Positions 5,477 to 12,681 of a stretch of 12,795 bases of DNA are shown here, one piece after another. A program made the translations under genes and the position numbers. The stretch's first letter is position 1. Each line of letters starts with the position of its first letter. The DNA comes from an uncultured Sphingobacteriales bacterium (lineage in GTDB: Bacteria; Bacteroidota; Bacteroidia; Chitinophagales; Chitinophagaceae). The DNA is taken from positions 1 through 12,795 of the forward strand of contig CAMPKG010000061.1 in assembly GCA_946887085.1 (NCBI GenBank), written 5' to 3'. Below the pieces are notes generated by a model. The model saw nothing but the letters and a program-made list of their open reading frames with translations, was not told where the DNA came from and searched no databases.

Positions 5477-6412
5477 ATGAAAGTAACCGTAGTAGGTGCA
5501 GGCGCAGTAGGCGCTACCTGTGCTGATAACATCGCCCGCAAAGAACTGGTGGAAGAACTGGTGCTCGTTGACATCAAAGAAGGTTTTGCCGAAGGTAAAG
5601 CCCTGGATATAATGCAGACAGCATCGTTGCTTGGTTTTGACACGCGCGTTATCGGCAGCACCAACGACTACAGTAAAACTGCTAACTCTGATGTATGTGT
5701 GATCACTTCAGGTATTCCCCGCAAGCCGGGTATGACCCGCGAGGAGCTGATAGGCACCAACGCTAAAATAGTAGAAGGTGTTGCAAAGAGCCTGCTGGAG
5801 CATTCACCAAATGCGATCATCGTAGTTATCAGCAACCCGATGGATACAATGACCTACCTGACGCTGAAAGCTACAGGCCTGCCTAAGCACCGCATCATTG
5901 GTATGGGCGGCATCCTGGACAGCGCACGTTTTAAATGCTACCTGCAGCAGGCACTCAACTGCTCGTCAAACGACCTGCATGCAACAGTTATTGGTGGCCA
6001 TGGCGATACTACAATGATACCGCTCACTCGTCTTGCATCGCTAAACGGTACGCCCGTGAGCAACCTCCTCAGCGCAGATCAACTGAAACAGATCTCTGCC
6101 GACACAATGGTAGGCGGCGCTACCCTTACCAAACTGCTGGGTACATCTGCATGGTATGCACCGGGAGCTGCGGGAGCTGCTCTGGTAGAAAGCATCATCC
6201 GCAACGAGAAGAAAGTGTTCCCTTGCTGCGTATCGCTGGAAGGCGAGTACGGACAAAACGATATCTGCCTGGGTGTGCCGGTAGTTATAGGCCGCAACGG
6301 TTGGGAAAAGATCGTTGACTATAAGCTGAACGCTGAAGAGCAGGAGCTGTTCAACAAATCGGCGGAAGCGGTGCGCAATATGAACCAGGTATTGGATACA
6401 CTGGTTGCTTAA
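5477..6412 (+). CDS. mdh: Malate dehydrogenase
   Basis: This 311-residue NAD-dependent malate dehydrogenase interconverts malate and oxaloacetate in the TCA cycle, in the cytoplasm. The N-terminal Rossmann motif GAGAVG is at residues 7-12, with the NAD-ribose-binding acidic residue Asp32 in LVLVDI. Substrate-binding arginines lie in the mobile loop PRKPGMTREEL (Arg82, Arg88), the sequence typical of malate rather than lactate specificity. VISNPMD contains Asn120, GGILDSARF holds Asp148 and Arg151, and IGGHGDTTMIP carries the catalytic His175. Length and motifs fit the LDH-like bacterial MDH type. ATG at 5477 directly begins the Rossmann strand MKVTVVGAG. It is monocistronic: its own promoter is at 5407-5440, a terminator precedes it and another follows it. 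Confidence 0.97.
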   Translation: MKVTVVGAGAVGATCADNIARKELVEELVLVDIKEGFAEGKALDIMQTASLLGFDTRVIGSTNDYSKTANSDVCVITSGIPRKPGMTREELIGTNAKIVEGVAKSLLEHSPNAIIVVISNPMDTMTYLTLKATGLPKHRIIGMGGILDSARFKCYLQQALNCSSNDLHATVIGGHGDTTMIPLTRLASLNGTPVSNLLSADQLKQISADTMVGGATLTKLLGTSAWYAPGAAGAALVESIIRNEKKVFPCCVSLEGEYGQNDICLGVPVVIGRNGWEKIVDYKLNAEEQELFNKSAEAVRNMNQVLDTLVA

Positions 6413-6432
6413 TTGCCAACGTCAATATTTTC

Positions 6433-6462
6433 AAAGCCCTCTGCCATTGCAGGGGGCTTTTC
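6433..6462 (+). terminator. Terminator hairpin after mdh
   Basis: AAAGCCCTCTGC (6433-6444), loop CATT, GCAGGGGGCTTT (6449-6460) form a 12-bp stem with one T-G wobble, 20 nt past the mdh stop. The T-run is short (TTTT then C), so efficiency may be moderate. Confidence 0.75.
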
Positions 6463-6540
6463 AATTTAAGACATTTGCGTGACGAACCTCCCCCTTTTCG
6501 GCATCGAATTTGTGAATTTTTAAATACTAAACCTATTTTT

Positions 6541-7479
6541 ATGAAATCCCTAAACCTCACTATCATTCTGCTCTTTTGCTATTTCTGCTCTTTTGCCCAA
6601 CAGTATGTGCCTATGCCTACGGGCGAGGTACAATGGCGCTATAGAAGAATTTTCAACCCACCGTCATATCCGACTACGGACTATCACGACTTTCTACTCG
6701 TTCAAACCGGCGGTGATACTATTTTCGGCGGGGTCACTTACAAAAAAATAATGTGGCGGGAACGCGATACCAAGGTCGTAAAAACTTCGACATACATTCC
6801 CCCCATCCAATCCGTTGTGGCAAATCAAACTGACCGGTTTTACCTTGCCATCCGCGAGGACAATAAAAAAGTGTATGTAAACTCCGGCAACGGAGAAAAG
6901 TTGATGTTTGATTTTACGGCAGCGGTAGGCGACACGTTGCCATACCACAATTTCTACAACTGGCCAGATACACAACTCGTGGTAACGTCTATTGATAGCG
7001 TGCAAATAGGAGCCACTTTCCACAAACGATACAATGCAGACAGGATAAGCAACTTTGGAGGCAGCATATCAATAATAGAGGGGATCGGCACCGACCTTGG
7101 CCTCATTGGATATCTTTACACACCGTATTGTTATTGTTCCTATACCTTCCATTGCTTCAGTGATGGGAACACAAGCTACGTACCCAATGCGCCTTGTGCA
7201 TACATCTGGCCGCAAGGCACACCTACCAATGTTGATGATGTGAAGGAGAAGACAGACATCTTCGTCTTTCCCAATCCATTTCAGGATAAACTGACCATAG
7301 AAACGACGCAATCGGTCTCAATTTTTTTATATAACCTGACCGGCCAACTCGTTCTCAAACAAAACCTGCGAAACAATTCAACTATTCAAACCTCACACTT
7401 ACCTTCGGGTATATATTTACTTAAGCTTACCGGCAGCAGTAGCAACATTGTTGAAACCCGCAAGCTTGTAAAAGAATAA
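6541..7479 (+). CDS. T9SS-exported protein with C-terminal sorting domain
   Basis: This 312-residue secreted protein starts with a Sec signal peptide (MKSLNLTIILLFCYFCSFA, cleavage before QQ, about residue 20). It ends in a type A type IX secretion sorting domain at about 237-312: IFVFPNPFQDKLTI, IFLYNLTGQLVLKQN, LPSGIYLLKL, RKLVKE. It should be carried across the outer membrane by T9SS and released or anchored with removal of the tail. The middle part (21-230) is beta-rich and contains IIEGIGTDLGLIG (178-190), a motif seen in other uncharacterised Bacteroidota T9SS cargo. A cysteine cluster (Cys197, 199, 205, 219) may form disulfides. No catalytic motif is recognised. ATG 6541 is chosen because it begins the signal peptide. 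The next gene starts 8 bp after its stop, so the two are probably co-transcribed. Confidence 0.88.
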   Translation: MKSLNLTIILLFCYFCSFAQQYVPMPTGEVQWRYRRIFNPPSYPTTDYHDFLLVQTGGDTIFGGVTYKKIMWRERDTKVVKTSTYIPPIQSVVANQTDRFYLAIREDNKKVYVNSGNGEKLMFDFTAAVGDTLPYHNFYNWPDTQLVVTSIDSVQIGATFHKRYNADRISNFGGSISIIEGIGTDLGLIGYLYTPYCYCSYTFHCFSDGNTSYVPNAPCAYIWPQGTPTNVDDVKEKTDIFVFPNPFQDKLTIETTQSVSIFLYNLTGQLVLKQNLRNNSTIQTSHLPSGIYLLKLTGSSSNIVETRKLVKE

Positions 7480-7487
7480 TTGACACA

Positions 7488-8120
7488 ATGAAGTTGATCG
7501 CGCTTGTTTTAGCTATTGGAGTTAGCACAAATATTCTGGCCCAGGAGCGCACGATGAACATCGGGGTAGGCGCAGCACCGTCAACCGCATTAAATATTGC
7601 TGCGGATAAAACAACCATGTCAGGCCTTACCGGCCATGTCAACTACTATTCCGTCAGTAAAAAAGGCATAGTCCATGGCATCGGCATAAGCGCTGCACAG
7701 CTTGCCGTAGGAAACCGCGGCATCCTGAGAATTAATGGCAGCGAATATCCTATACTGAATAGGGACAGCTACGCCAATCCCGCATTGACATTAACCGGCT
7801 TTCTCGGACGCGAGGTAAAATTCGGCAGCTCGTCTGTTATGTTTGGCGGTCGGGGTGGTGTGTTCTATGCATTCCAGGAAAACGGGGGCATAGGCATTAC
7901 GGCTGGTGCGGGCGGCAGCTATACGCTACACCTGGACGAGCGCAAAGCGGTAGGGGTTAGCTTCTTCCCGCAACTTTATTATGTCCGTGCATTGCAGATA
8001 GCTTCTCCGAAAGAACGAAATTCAATATTTTTCCTCCCCTCTGTCACCATCAATTATTACCTCGCCCTGCCCAAAATGAAGATGGCTGTCTTGCCAACTG
8101 AAGAAAACCCTGCCGAATAG
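7488..8120 (+). CDS. Outer-membrane-beta-barrel-like secreted protein
   Basis: This 210-residue protein has a signal peptide MKLIALVLAIGVSTNILA (cleavage about 18/19 before QE). The mature chain has glycine-rich amphipathic strands alternating with short turns: MNIGVGAAPS, GLTGHVNYYSVSKKG, GIGISAAQLAVGN, LTLTGFLGREVKFG, SVMFGGRGGVFYAF, GGIGITAGAGGSYTLHL, AVGVSFFPQLYYVRAL and SIFFLPSVTINYYLAL. This pattern resembles a small outer-membrane beta-barrel of eight or so strands. The C-terminus continues past the last strand with a polar tail (MAVLPTEENPAE), which is not typical for a barrel end. It lies 8 bp after the T9SS cargo gene and probably belongs to the same transcript. The function is unknown, and a soluble periplasmic beta protein is an alternative. 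Confidence 0.7.
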   Translation: MKLIALVLAIGVSTNILAQERTMNIGVGAAPSTALNIAADKTTMSGLTGHVNYYSVSKKGIVHGIGISAAQLAVGNRGILRINGSEYPILNRDSYANPALTLTGFLGREVKFGSSSVMFGGRGGVFYAFQENGGIGITAGAGGSYTLHLDERKAVGVSFFPQLYYVRALQIASPKERNSIFFLPSVTINYYLALPKMKMAVLPTEENPAE

Positions 8121-8191
8121 CACGGCGCCTTTGCTAGCCACCATCAAACCGCAAGTCCAATAATTGTGTTTTCTCTGTATTTTACATACCC

Positions 8192-8908
8192 ATGGGTACT
8201 AAAATAAAAATGCTGGGGCTGGTGGGTTTCGGCTGGCTATCAAACGCGGACTACTACCGGTATATCAACGAGGGTATTAACCGGGAGTTGGGTGGTATGA
8301 ACTTTGCCAGCTGCATCATGCACTCGTTCAACCAGGGGGAAATAAAAATCCATATGGATGCGGGAGATGTATCACGCGTGATGGACATGATCATAACCGC
8401 CTGCAAAAACATGGAAAGAAGCGGAGCCGAGGGCCTGGTCTTGTGCGCCAACACCATGCATATGTTCGCAGATAGCATCCAGGCGCAGGTAAATACGCCG
8501 ATCATTCATATCATAGATGCCACAGCTCAGGCAATAAAGGTACGATCGCTTAAAAAGGTGGGCCTGCTCGGTACCAAGCCTACAATGGAACTCGACTTCT
8601 ATAAAGACCGGCTGCAGCAACAGGGAATAGAAGCTATAATACCTGGCGATACTGCTGACCGTGAATTTATCCACCATACTATTTTTGACGAGCTGGCAAA
8701 AGGGATGATGACGGAAGAAACGAAAAGCAGGTATCTCGACATTATCAATAAGCTAGCCGAACGCGGAGCGGAAGGTGTCATTCTTGGCTGCACAGAGATA
8801 CCGCTATTAATAAAGCAAGAAGATGTTACGATGCCGGTATTTGATACTACACGGATACATGCTGAGGCTGCAATCAGATTTTCGCTGGGTAAAACACAAT
8901 ACGCATAA
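8192..8908 (+). CDS. Aspartate/glutamate racemase family protein
   Basis: This 238-residue cytosolic enzyme belongs to the PLP-independent Asp/Glu racemase superfamily, which epimerises amino acids using two cysteines. Both are visible: Cys85 in LVLCANTMHM and Cys200 in GVILGCTEIPLL. Other landmarks are the N-terminal LGLVGFGWLSNADYYRYIN (8-26, aligned with the family GGMS-W-S-YYR-IN motif), HSFNQGEI (44-51), PIIHIIDATAQAI (103-115) and KKVGLLGTKPTMELDFY (121-137). Length is normal for the family. Substrate (aspartate, glutamate or other) cannot be read from sequence. The N-terminal VGFGWLSN departs from the usual GGMSWEST, which may alter specificity. A second Met (residue 7) is an alternative start. 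The stop is 2 bp from the next gene, so the pair forms an operon. Confidence 0.9.
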   Translation: MGTKIKMLGLVGFGWLSNADYYRYINEGINRELGGMNFASCIMHSFNQGEIKIHMDAGDVSRVMDMIITACKNMERSGAEGLVLCANTMHMFADSIQAQVNTPIIHIIDATAQAIKVRSLKKVGLLGTKPTMELDFYKDRLQQQGIEAIIPGDTADREFIHHTIFDELAKGMMTEETKSRYLDIINKLAERGAEGVILGCTEIPLLIKQEDVTMPVFDTTRIHAEAAIRFSLGKTQYA

Positions 8909-8910
8909 CT

Positions 8911-9390
8911 ATGAAACAGACTTCCATCAACCTGCTTACCGTTATACAGCAGGCCATGCACTTGCTGAGAAATATTTCTGACGACGATGCATCTGTAAAG
9001 CCCGCACCGGGCAAATGGTCGCAGAAGGAGATCATCGGGCACTTGCTGGACAGCGCCTGCAACAACCAGCAAAAGTTTGTACGGACCATGCTGGAAGACG
9101 AGAATCATTTCCCACCTTATGCGCAGGACGAATGGGTAGGAGCGCAACGTTACAACGATGCAGACTGGCACGATCTGCTGAGCCTTTGGGAAGCCTATAA
9201 CATACAGCTGGCGCACATTATCAGGAACATCCCCGATGATGCCTTGCAGAAGAAAATATTCATTGGCGATAAGGGACCTTTCACTTTGGGTTTTATCGCT
9301 GCTGATTATGTAGAACACATGAAACACCACCTGAAAGCTGTATTGCCGGACGCCAATTTCCTCAGCAACTATTTCAAAATGATCTATTAA
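8911..9390 (+). CDS. DinB-fold (DinB_2) putative metal-dependent protein
   Basis: This 159-residue protein has the four-helix-bundle DinB/YfiT fold. The conserved metal-binding histidines appear to be His44 in EIIGHLLDSACNNQQKF and His136 and His140 in DYVEHMKHHLKAV near the C-terminus. The family signature PAPGKWSQKEIIGHL (31-45) is intact, as is the central YAQDEWVGAQRYND region (70-83). Members include bacillithiol/thiol S-transferases and many with unknown substrates, and nickel or zinc is the usual metal. It is encoded 2 bp after the racemase gene, so the two products are made together. Whether they share a pathway is unknown. A perfect palindromic terminator follows the stop. Confidence 0.9.
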   Translation: MKQTSINLLTVIQQAMHLLRNISDDDASVKPAPGKWSQKEIIGHLLDSACNNQQKFVRTMLEDENHFPPYAQDEWVGAQRYNDADWHDLLSLWEAYNIQLAHIIRNIPDDALQKKIFIGDKGPFTLGFIAADYVEHMKHHLKAVLPDANFLSNYFKMIY

Positions 9391-9393
9391 TAA

Positions 9394-9419
9394 AAGCGCC
9401 CTGCAATTGCAGGGCGCTT
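9394..9419. terminator. Perfect palindrome acting as bidirectional terminator
   Basis: This 26-bp perfect palindrome has 13-bp arms, GC-rich at the base and with AATT at the centre. It lies between convergent genes ending at 9390 (+) and 9443 (-). On the minus strand it is followed by TTTTATTAATA, a better T-run than on the plus strand (TTCCGCATTT), so it likely serves the minus-strand redox cluster most strongly. Confidence 0.8.
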
Positions 9420-9442
9420 CCGCATTTATATCTGTTAAGGTC

Positions 9443-10438
9443 TTACCAGATCTTGTTGCGCGAACCCTCGAAGCCCTTAGGGCGCACAATGGTAAATACG
9501 CGCGAAATATTGAAACCAAAATGGATTCCACCATCAAACCAATCGTCGGCGCTCTGGCCGATGAACGAACGTTCGGTCATGGCTATAGCGTTGGTCAGCA
9601 TCAGTTGGAACACGTGGCCGCCCGTTTCTATATCCAGGCCTACCGATACCGAATTGTGGTAACCTTTCAGTTCATTAAGACGATAGTAATATTCCCCTGT
9701 CAGTGATATACGGTTTGACAGTTTCAAACGTCCGCCCAGGCCTAAAGCATATATGTTGTTGGGTTCTGCAGTAGTAGGCACCAGGTTGTAATGTATATGC
9801 GTAGGCATCAACTGCAGCGACAGCCAGTTATTGAATTTACGCGCGATCAGTAATTGATTGACATAATACAGCCTGTTACTGAAGTAATATTCAGGCTGTA
9901 CGGTATCGCCTGGGGCTACTACTACCGGCGCTATTGTTGGTGCCGGCATGGTTTGTACAGATATCGCCCCTACATAGCTTACCGAGACCGGCATTGAATT
10001 ATTGTCGGTTTGGCGCAGCAGCTTTATTTTGGTAAAGCCTGCTACCTCTTTCTGGAAACCGCTTCGGCTAATACCAACCATCAGCCAGTCTGTGATTCCA
10101 TAGTCGAAACCGATGGAAGTATTAGCGCCATCAAGTCCAAAGAAATCTTTCAGGCCGGAGTTGATGGGGCCAAAACGGTGGCTCACCCTGAAATCAAGTA
10201 CGCCGTGTGCAACATTCTCAATGCTATGGCCATTGATAATACGGGTAGACTTAAATGTTGATGTAGTATATTCTTTTTTTGGAGCAGCATTGTCCTCTTC
10301 CTCCAGCATACTCATCAGGTCGTCTGATGAGTCCTCATTCGTCTCTGTTTGCTGCTTCTTATCATCCTGTGCATACAGGGCAGCCGGTGACAGGGTCAAC
10401 ATCGCGGCTGTGAACAGAACTGCTGAAGCTATACGCAT
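9443..10438 (-). CDS. DUF5777 family outer-membrane beta-barrel protein
   Basis: This 331-residue exported protein matches the Bacteroidota beta-barrel family DUF5777. The signal peptide MRIASAVLFTAAMLTLSPAALYA is cleaved about residue 23. A charged acidic stretch (about 26-50, DEEE-rich) then leads into KSTRIINGHSIENV and LDFRVSHRFGPI (about 63-92), the family's recognisable N-terminal motif. The remainder shows repeated amphipathic strands and aromatic girdles: TSIGFDYGITDWLMVGISRS, YYFSNRLYYVNQLLIARKF, RISLTGEYYYRLNELKG, SVSVGLDIETGGHVFQLML and a final IHFGFNISRVFTIVRP. The family has no established function. It is the last gene of a same-strand cluster with YceI and cytochrome-like lipoproteins, suggesting a redox or transport role at the outer membrane (inference). 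A terminator lies 24 bp beyond the stop. Confidence 0.88.
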   Translation of the reverse strand: MRIASAVLFTAAMLTLSPAALYAQDDKKQQTETNEDSSDDLMSMLEEEDNAAPKKEYTTSTFKSTRIINGHSIENVAHGVLDFRVSHRFGPINSGLKDFFGLDGANTSIGFDYGITDWLMVGISRSGFQKEVAGFTKIKLLRQTDNNSMPVSVSYVGAISVQTMPAPTIAPVVVAPGDTVQPEYYFSNRLYYVNQLLIARKFNNWLSLQLMPTHIHYNLVPTTAEPNNIYALGLGGRLKLSNRISLTGEYYYRLNELKGYHNSVSVGLDIETGGHVFQLMLTNAIAMTERSFIGQSADDWFDGGIHFGFNISRVFTIVRPKGFEGSRNKIW

Positions 10439-10466
10439 AACTAGTTTTTAAACGCGGGTAAGATAT

Positions 10467-11012
10467 TTATTTCTGGGTTAAGATACTGCTGACTGTTACC
10501 TCTATCTGCCTGGCGATCTTACCTTCCATCAGCTTTGGTATCGAGATATTGTAGTCAGCAGTTTTCACATTGAACTTTGAATTGATTGCAGCTGTATTTC
10601 CTTTTACTACGATGGTGCCGGGCAGCGACACGTCCTTGGTAACGCCATGTATGGTCAGCTTGCCCGCGGTTTTTACGTTATAGCTACCATCTTTGGAAAA
10701 GTTCACTCCCGAAAGGTCGGCGACCTTTCCTTTGAATTCGGCCTTGGGGTATTTATCACTCTCCATGTAGTTCTCATTAAAGTGCTCCTGCATCAGTGCT
10801 TTCTCGAACTTAAAGCTTTTGATAGGCACCTGGAACACCACGTCACCTGTTTTGGCATCCATCACGCCTGCTACTTCATTGTTAAATGCTTCAATGTTTT
10901 CTAGTGGTGTAGCCGAAAAGAAAGAAGCTTTACCCGTGCGTGTCATATACTTTTGTGCATAAAGGTTCGTGGCACTGCAAACTAACATAGCTGCGATCAT
11001 CATCTTTTTCAT
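10467..11012 (-). CDS. YceI family periplasmic protein
   Basis: This 181-residue protein has a signal peptide MKKMMIAAMLVCSATNLYA (cleaved before QK) and a single YceI domain, a lipocalin-like beta-barrel known in some members to bind polyisoprenoid lipids or quinones. Family landmarks are TRTGKASFFSATPLENIEAF (24-43), VVFQVPIKSFKFEKALMQEHFNENYMES (58-85, quoted in two parts: the core strand and the MQEHFNE segment), KYPKAEFKG (87-95), and the highly conserved GKLTIHGVTKDVSLP (117-131). It is 28 bp upstream of the DUF5777 gene and 25 bp downstream of a cytochrome-like lipoprotein gene, all on the same strand, consistent with one operon. Binding a redox-active isoprenoid would fit this neighbourhood, but that is inference. 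Confidence 0.93.
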   Translation of the reverse strand: MKKMMIAAMLVCSATNLYAQKYMTRTGKASFFSATPLENIEAFNNEVAGVMDAKTGDVVFQVPIKSFKFEKALMQEHFNENYMESDKYPKAEFKGKVADLSGVNFSKDGSYNVKTAGKLTIHGVTKDVSLPGTIVVKGNTAAINSKFNVKTADYNISIPKLMEGKIARQIEVTVSSILTQK

Positions 11013-11037
11013 ACGTCTTATTTTATTGCTCTGTTTA

Positions 11038-11412
11038 CTAATTATTTAACGCTCCCTGGTTCACCCATTTGGCGATCAGGTCTATGGAGGCAGCATCGAG
11101 CTGCGGCATTCCTTTCGGCATTTGCGAATAGCCGGGTTGCCATTTAATGGCGCCGATCATCCGTGGCGCAGCATCCTTTGCACCGGTGTGGCTGGACAGG
11201 TTATAACCACCACCCAGGCTGTTAGCATCGTGGCATGCCGGGATCGCGCATTTCGAGGTAAGTATCGGCAACACTTTTGCTGAGAATGAAACCGTGTCTC
11301 CGCCCCCGCCCGACGGCGGTGGTGTGACGGGCGCAGGGTATAATTGGTCTTGTTTGTCGTTATAGCAACCAACTAAAGTTGCGATACATAAAACGGCAAA
11401 TATTCTTTTCAT
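11038..11412 (-). CDS. Single-domain cytochrome c-like lipoprotein with CX4CH site
   Basis: This 124-residue lipoprotein has lipobox LVGC (lipid on Cys16) followed by YNDKQD and a Pro/Gly-rich linker (about 25-40). One cytochrome c-like domain fills the rest: KVLPILTSKCAIPACHDANS gives a CX4CH haem-attachment motif (Cys55, Cys60, His61). A second segment, YSQMPKGMPQLD, supplies a candidate axial Met98, and the C-terminal helix IDLIAKWVNQGALNN is typical of planctomycete-type cytochrome domains. The spacing CX4CH is unusual compared with CXXCH, so haem attachment needs a tolerant maturation system. The domain closely resembles both domains of the neighbouring larger lipoprotein, suggesting duplication. 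It is anchored in an envelope membrane and probably passes electrons. A non-haem structural role is the alternative. Confidence 0.82.
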   Translation of the reverse strand: MKRIFAVLCIATLVGCYNDKQDQLYPAPVTPPPSGGGGDTVSFSAKVLPILTSKCAIPACHDANSLGGGYNLSSHTGAKDAAPRMIGAIKWQPGYSQMPKGMPQLDAASIDLIAKWVNQGALNN

Positions 11413-11461
11413 AGATTTTTGTTCTGCGGTTAATATCTAAAACTACAATTTTTATAGCTCA

Positions 11462-12229
11462 TTAATTATTCTGTGCGCCGTCGGCCACCCATTTTTCAAC
11501 CTGCCGGATCTGGCAAGCCGAAAGTTTAACACCACCTTTAGGCATTGGCGAGTAACCTCCAAGATGGTTGATAGCACCCAGCAGTCTTCCATTATCCACC
11601 ACCTTCTTCAAACCGGCATAGCTATCAAAAGCATAACCTCCCTGCAGCGATGTAGAATTATGGCATCCCTGGCAGTACTTTTCTGTTAACGGCCTAATAT
11701 CAGTGGAATATTTAAAGTTGTTACTGTCGCAGGGGCTGCTGCAATTGGTACCGTTTTTTGCACCCTCATTTATCCACCTGCCTATCATCAATATCTGGCT
11801 GGTACTTAGCCGTGGATTTGGCGCCCTTGGCATACGGTCGTCATTATCGTCCTCGGTAATGGCCTCGTATATCTTTGTACCTTCTGCATCACCCGGCTCA
11901 AAATCGTCGTTATTTACAATTGAGTTATAGTCTGTGAGCTGATAACCATCGGACCTGCTGGCCGCATCATGGCAACCACTTTTAGCACAATTAGAAATGA
12001 AGATGGGAAGAATATCCCTTTCGAAACATATACCGGTATCCACTGGGTTGGAAGGATTGGGATTGTTTGGATTCGGGTTTGGATTTGAGTTACCGGGATT
12101 ACTGTTGTTCCCGCCCGTCGTTGTATTGGGCGTGGCCGGCTGCACAGTTTCCTTATGCGTACAGCTATTCATCATCATTATACCACCTACAAACAATAAG
12201 CCAAGCTTCAGCGTACGTATCATTTCCAT
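11462..12229 (-). CDS. Two-domain cytochrome c-like lipoprotein (CX4CH and CXXCH)
   Basis: This 255-residue lipoprotein has a hydrophobic leader ending NSC (lipid on Cys23). An N/P/G/S/T-rich linker at about 34-64 with NP repeats follows and probably spaces the domains from the membrane. Domain 1: DILPIFISNCAKSGCHDAAS has CX4CH (Cys81, Cys86, His87) with candidate ligand Met133 in DRMPRAP, closed by ILMIGRWINEGAKNG. Domain 2: IRPLTEKYCQGCHNS has canonical CXXCH (Cys186, Cys189, His190) with Met229 in YSPMPKGG, closed by VEKWVADGAQNN. Cys163, Cys167 and Cys239 may form extra disulfides. Both domains belong to the planctomycete-type cytochrome group. The protein could carry up to two haems. Met3 (12223) is an alternative start. 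It is 29 bp after the OB-fold gene and 49 bp before the single-domain relative. Confidence 0.85.
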   Translation of the reverse strand: MEMIRTLKLGLLFVGGIMMMNSCTHKETVQPATPNTTTGGNNSNPGNSNPNPNPNNPNPSNPVDTGICFERDILPIFISNCAKSGCHDAASRSDGYQLTDYNSIVNNDDFEPGDAEGTKIYEAITEDDNDDRMPRAPNPRLSTSQILMIGRWINEGAKNGTNCSSPCDSNNFKYSTDIRPLTEKYCQGCHNSTSLQGGYAFDSYAGLKKVVDNGRLLGAINHLGGYSPMPKGGVKLSACQIRQVEKWVADGAQNN

Positions 12230-12258
12230 TCCAGGTTTTACTTTTTAACTAGTCCGCT

Positions 12259-12669
12259 CTACTCAACAATGCAATCGGTAAGCAGCACATCAAACATTGT
12301 ATTGCCCGAGCAAAAACCTTTCACTGTTACAGTTTTCCCTTTTTCGGCGGTTGCCCCATTGTCCCTCATCGTGCACTGTACATTCATCATATCATTTCCC
12401 TGGAGGCGAATCACCGGTTTACCTTCCTGGTTGGCAATAACCTCCTCAACAATGCCGCTCACTTCAAGTGCCTGGTTCAGAAACTTCTTATTAGCTTCTG
12501 TCTCATTATTGCCGAACTCGTTACAAAGATCGACAGCAGTTATTTCTATTCCTTTTTTATCCTCGACCTTTGCCGGGGCTTTGTTCCACATGGTTATGCC
12601 AACACCCGCGCCAATTGCCACGAATGCTCCAAGAACGATCAGGATAAACGGCCATTTTTTCTTATTCAT
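12259..12669 (-). CDS. Membrane-anchored OB-fold (tRNA_anti-like) protein
   Basis: This 136-residue protein has a basic N-terminus (MNKKK) and one transmembrane segment (about 6-28), anchoring an exported domain. The domain matches the tRNA_anti-like OB-fold family of Bacteroidota: ITAVDLCNEFGNNETEANKKF (43-63, in part), ALEVSGIVEEV (67-77), PVIRLQG (85-91), VQCTM (97-101), KTVTVKGFCSG (112-122) and DVLLTDCIVE (127-136). Despite the name, the family is not shown to bind tRNA, and here it would lie outside the cytoplasm. Four cysteines (49, 99, 120, 133) could form two disulfides. The frame reaches a TTG at 12684, but that codon overlaps the -7 promoter box, so ATG 12669 is the start. It is the first gene of the redox cluster. 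Confidence 0.85.
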   Translation of the reverse strand: MNKKKWPFILIVLGAFVAIGAGVGITMWNKAPAKVEDKKGIEITAVDLCNEFGNNETEANKKFLNQALEVSGIVEEVIANQEGKPVIRLQGNDMMNVQCTMRDNGATAEKGKTVTVKGFCSGNTMFDVLLTDCIVE

Positions 12670-12681
12670 TCTTTTCAGTTT

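Noticed and set aside
8599..9537. Long minus-strand open frame (312 codons)
   Set aside because: It is antisense to the racemase and DinB genes, which have clear catalytic motifs, and it also crosses the palindromic terminator and runs into the 3' end of the DUF5777 gene.
12039..12130. Repetitive DNA in the large cytochrome lipoprotein gene
   Set aside because: It encodes the in-frame Asn/Pro/Gly-rich linker of the lipoprotein, so it is a protein low-complexity segment rather than a separate repeat element.
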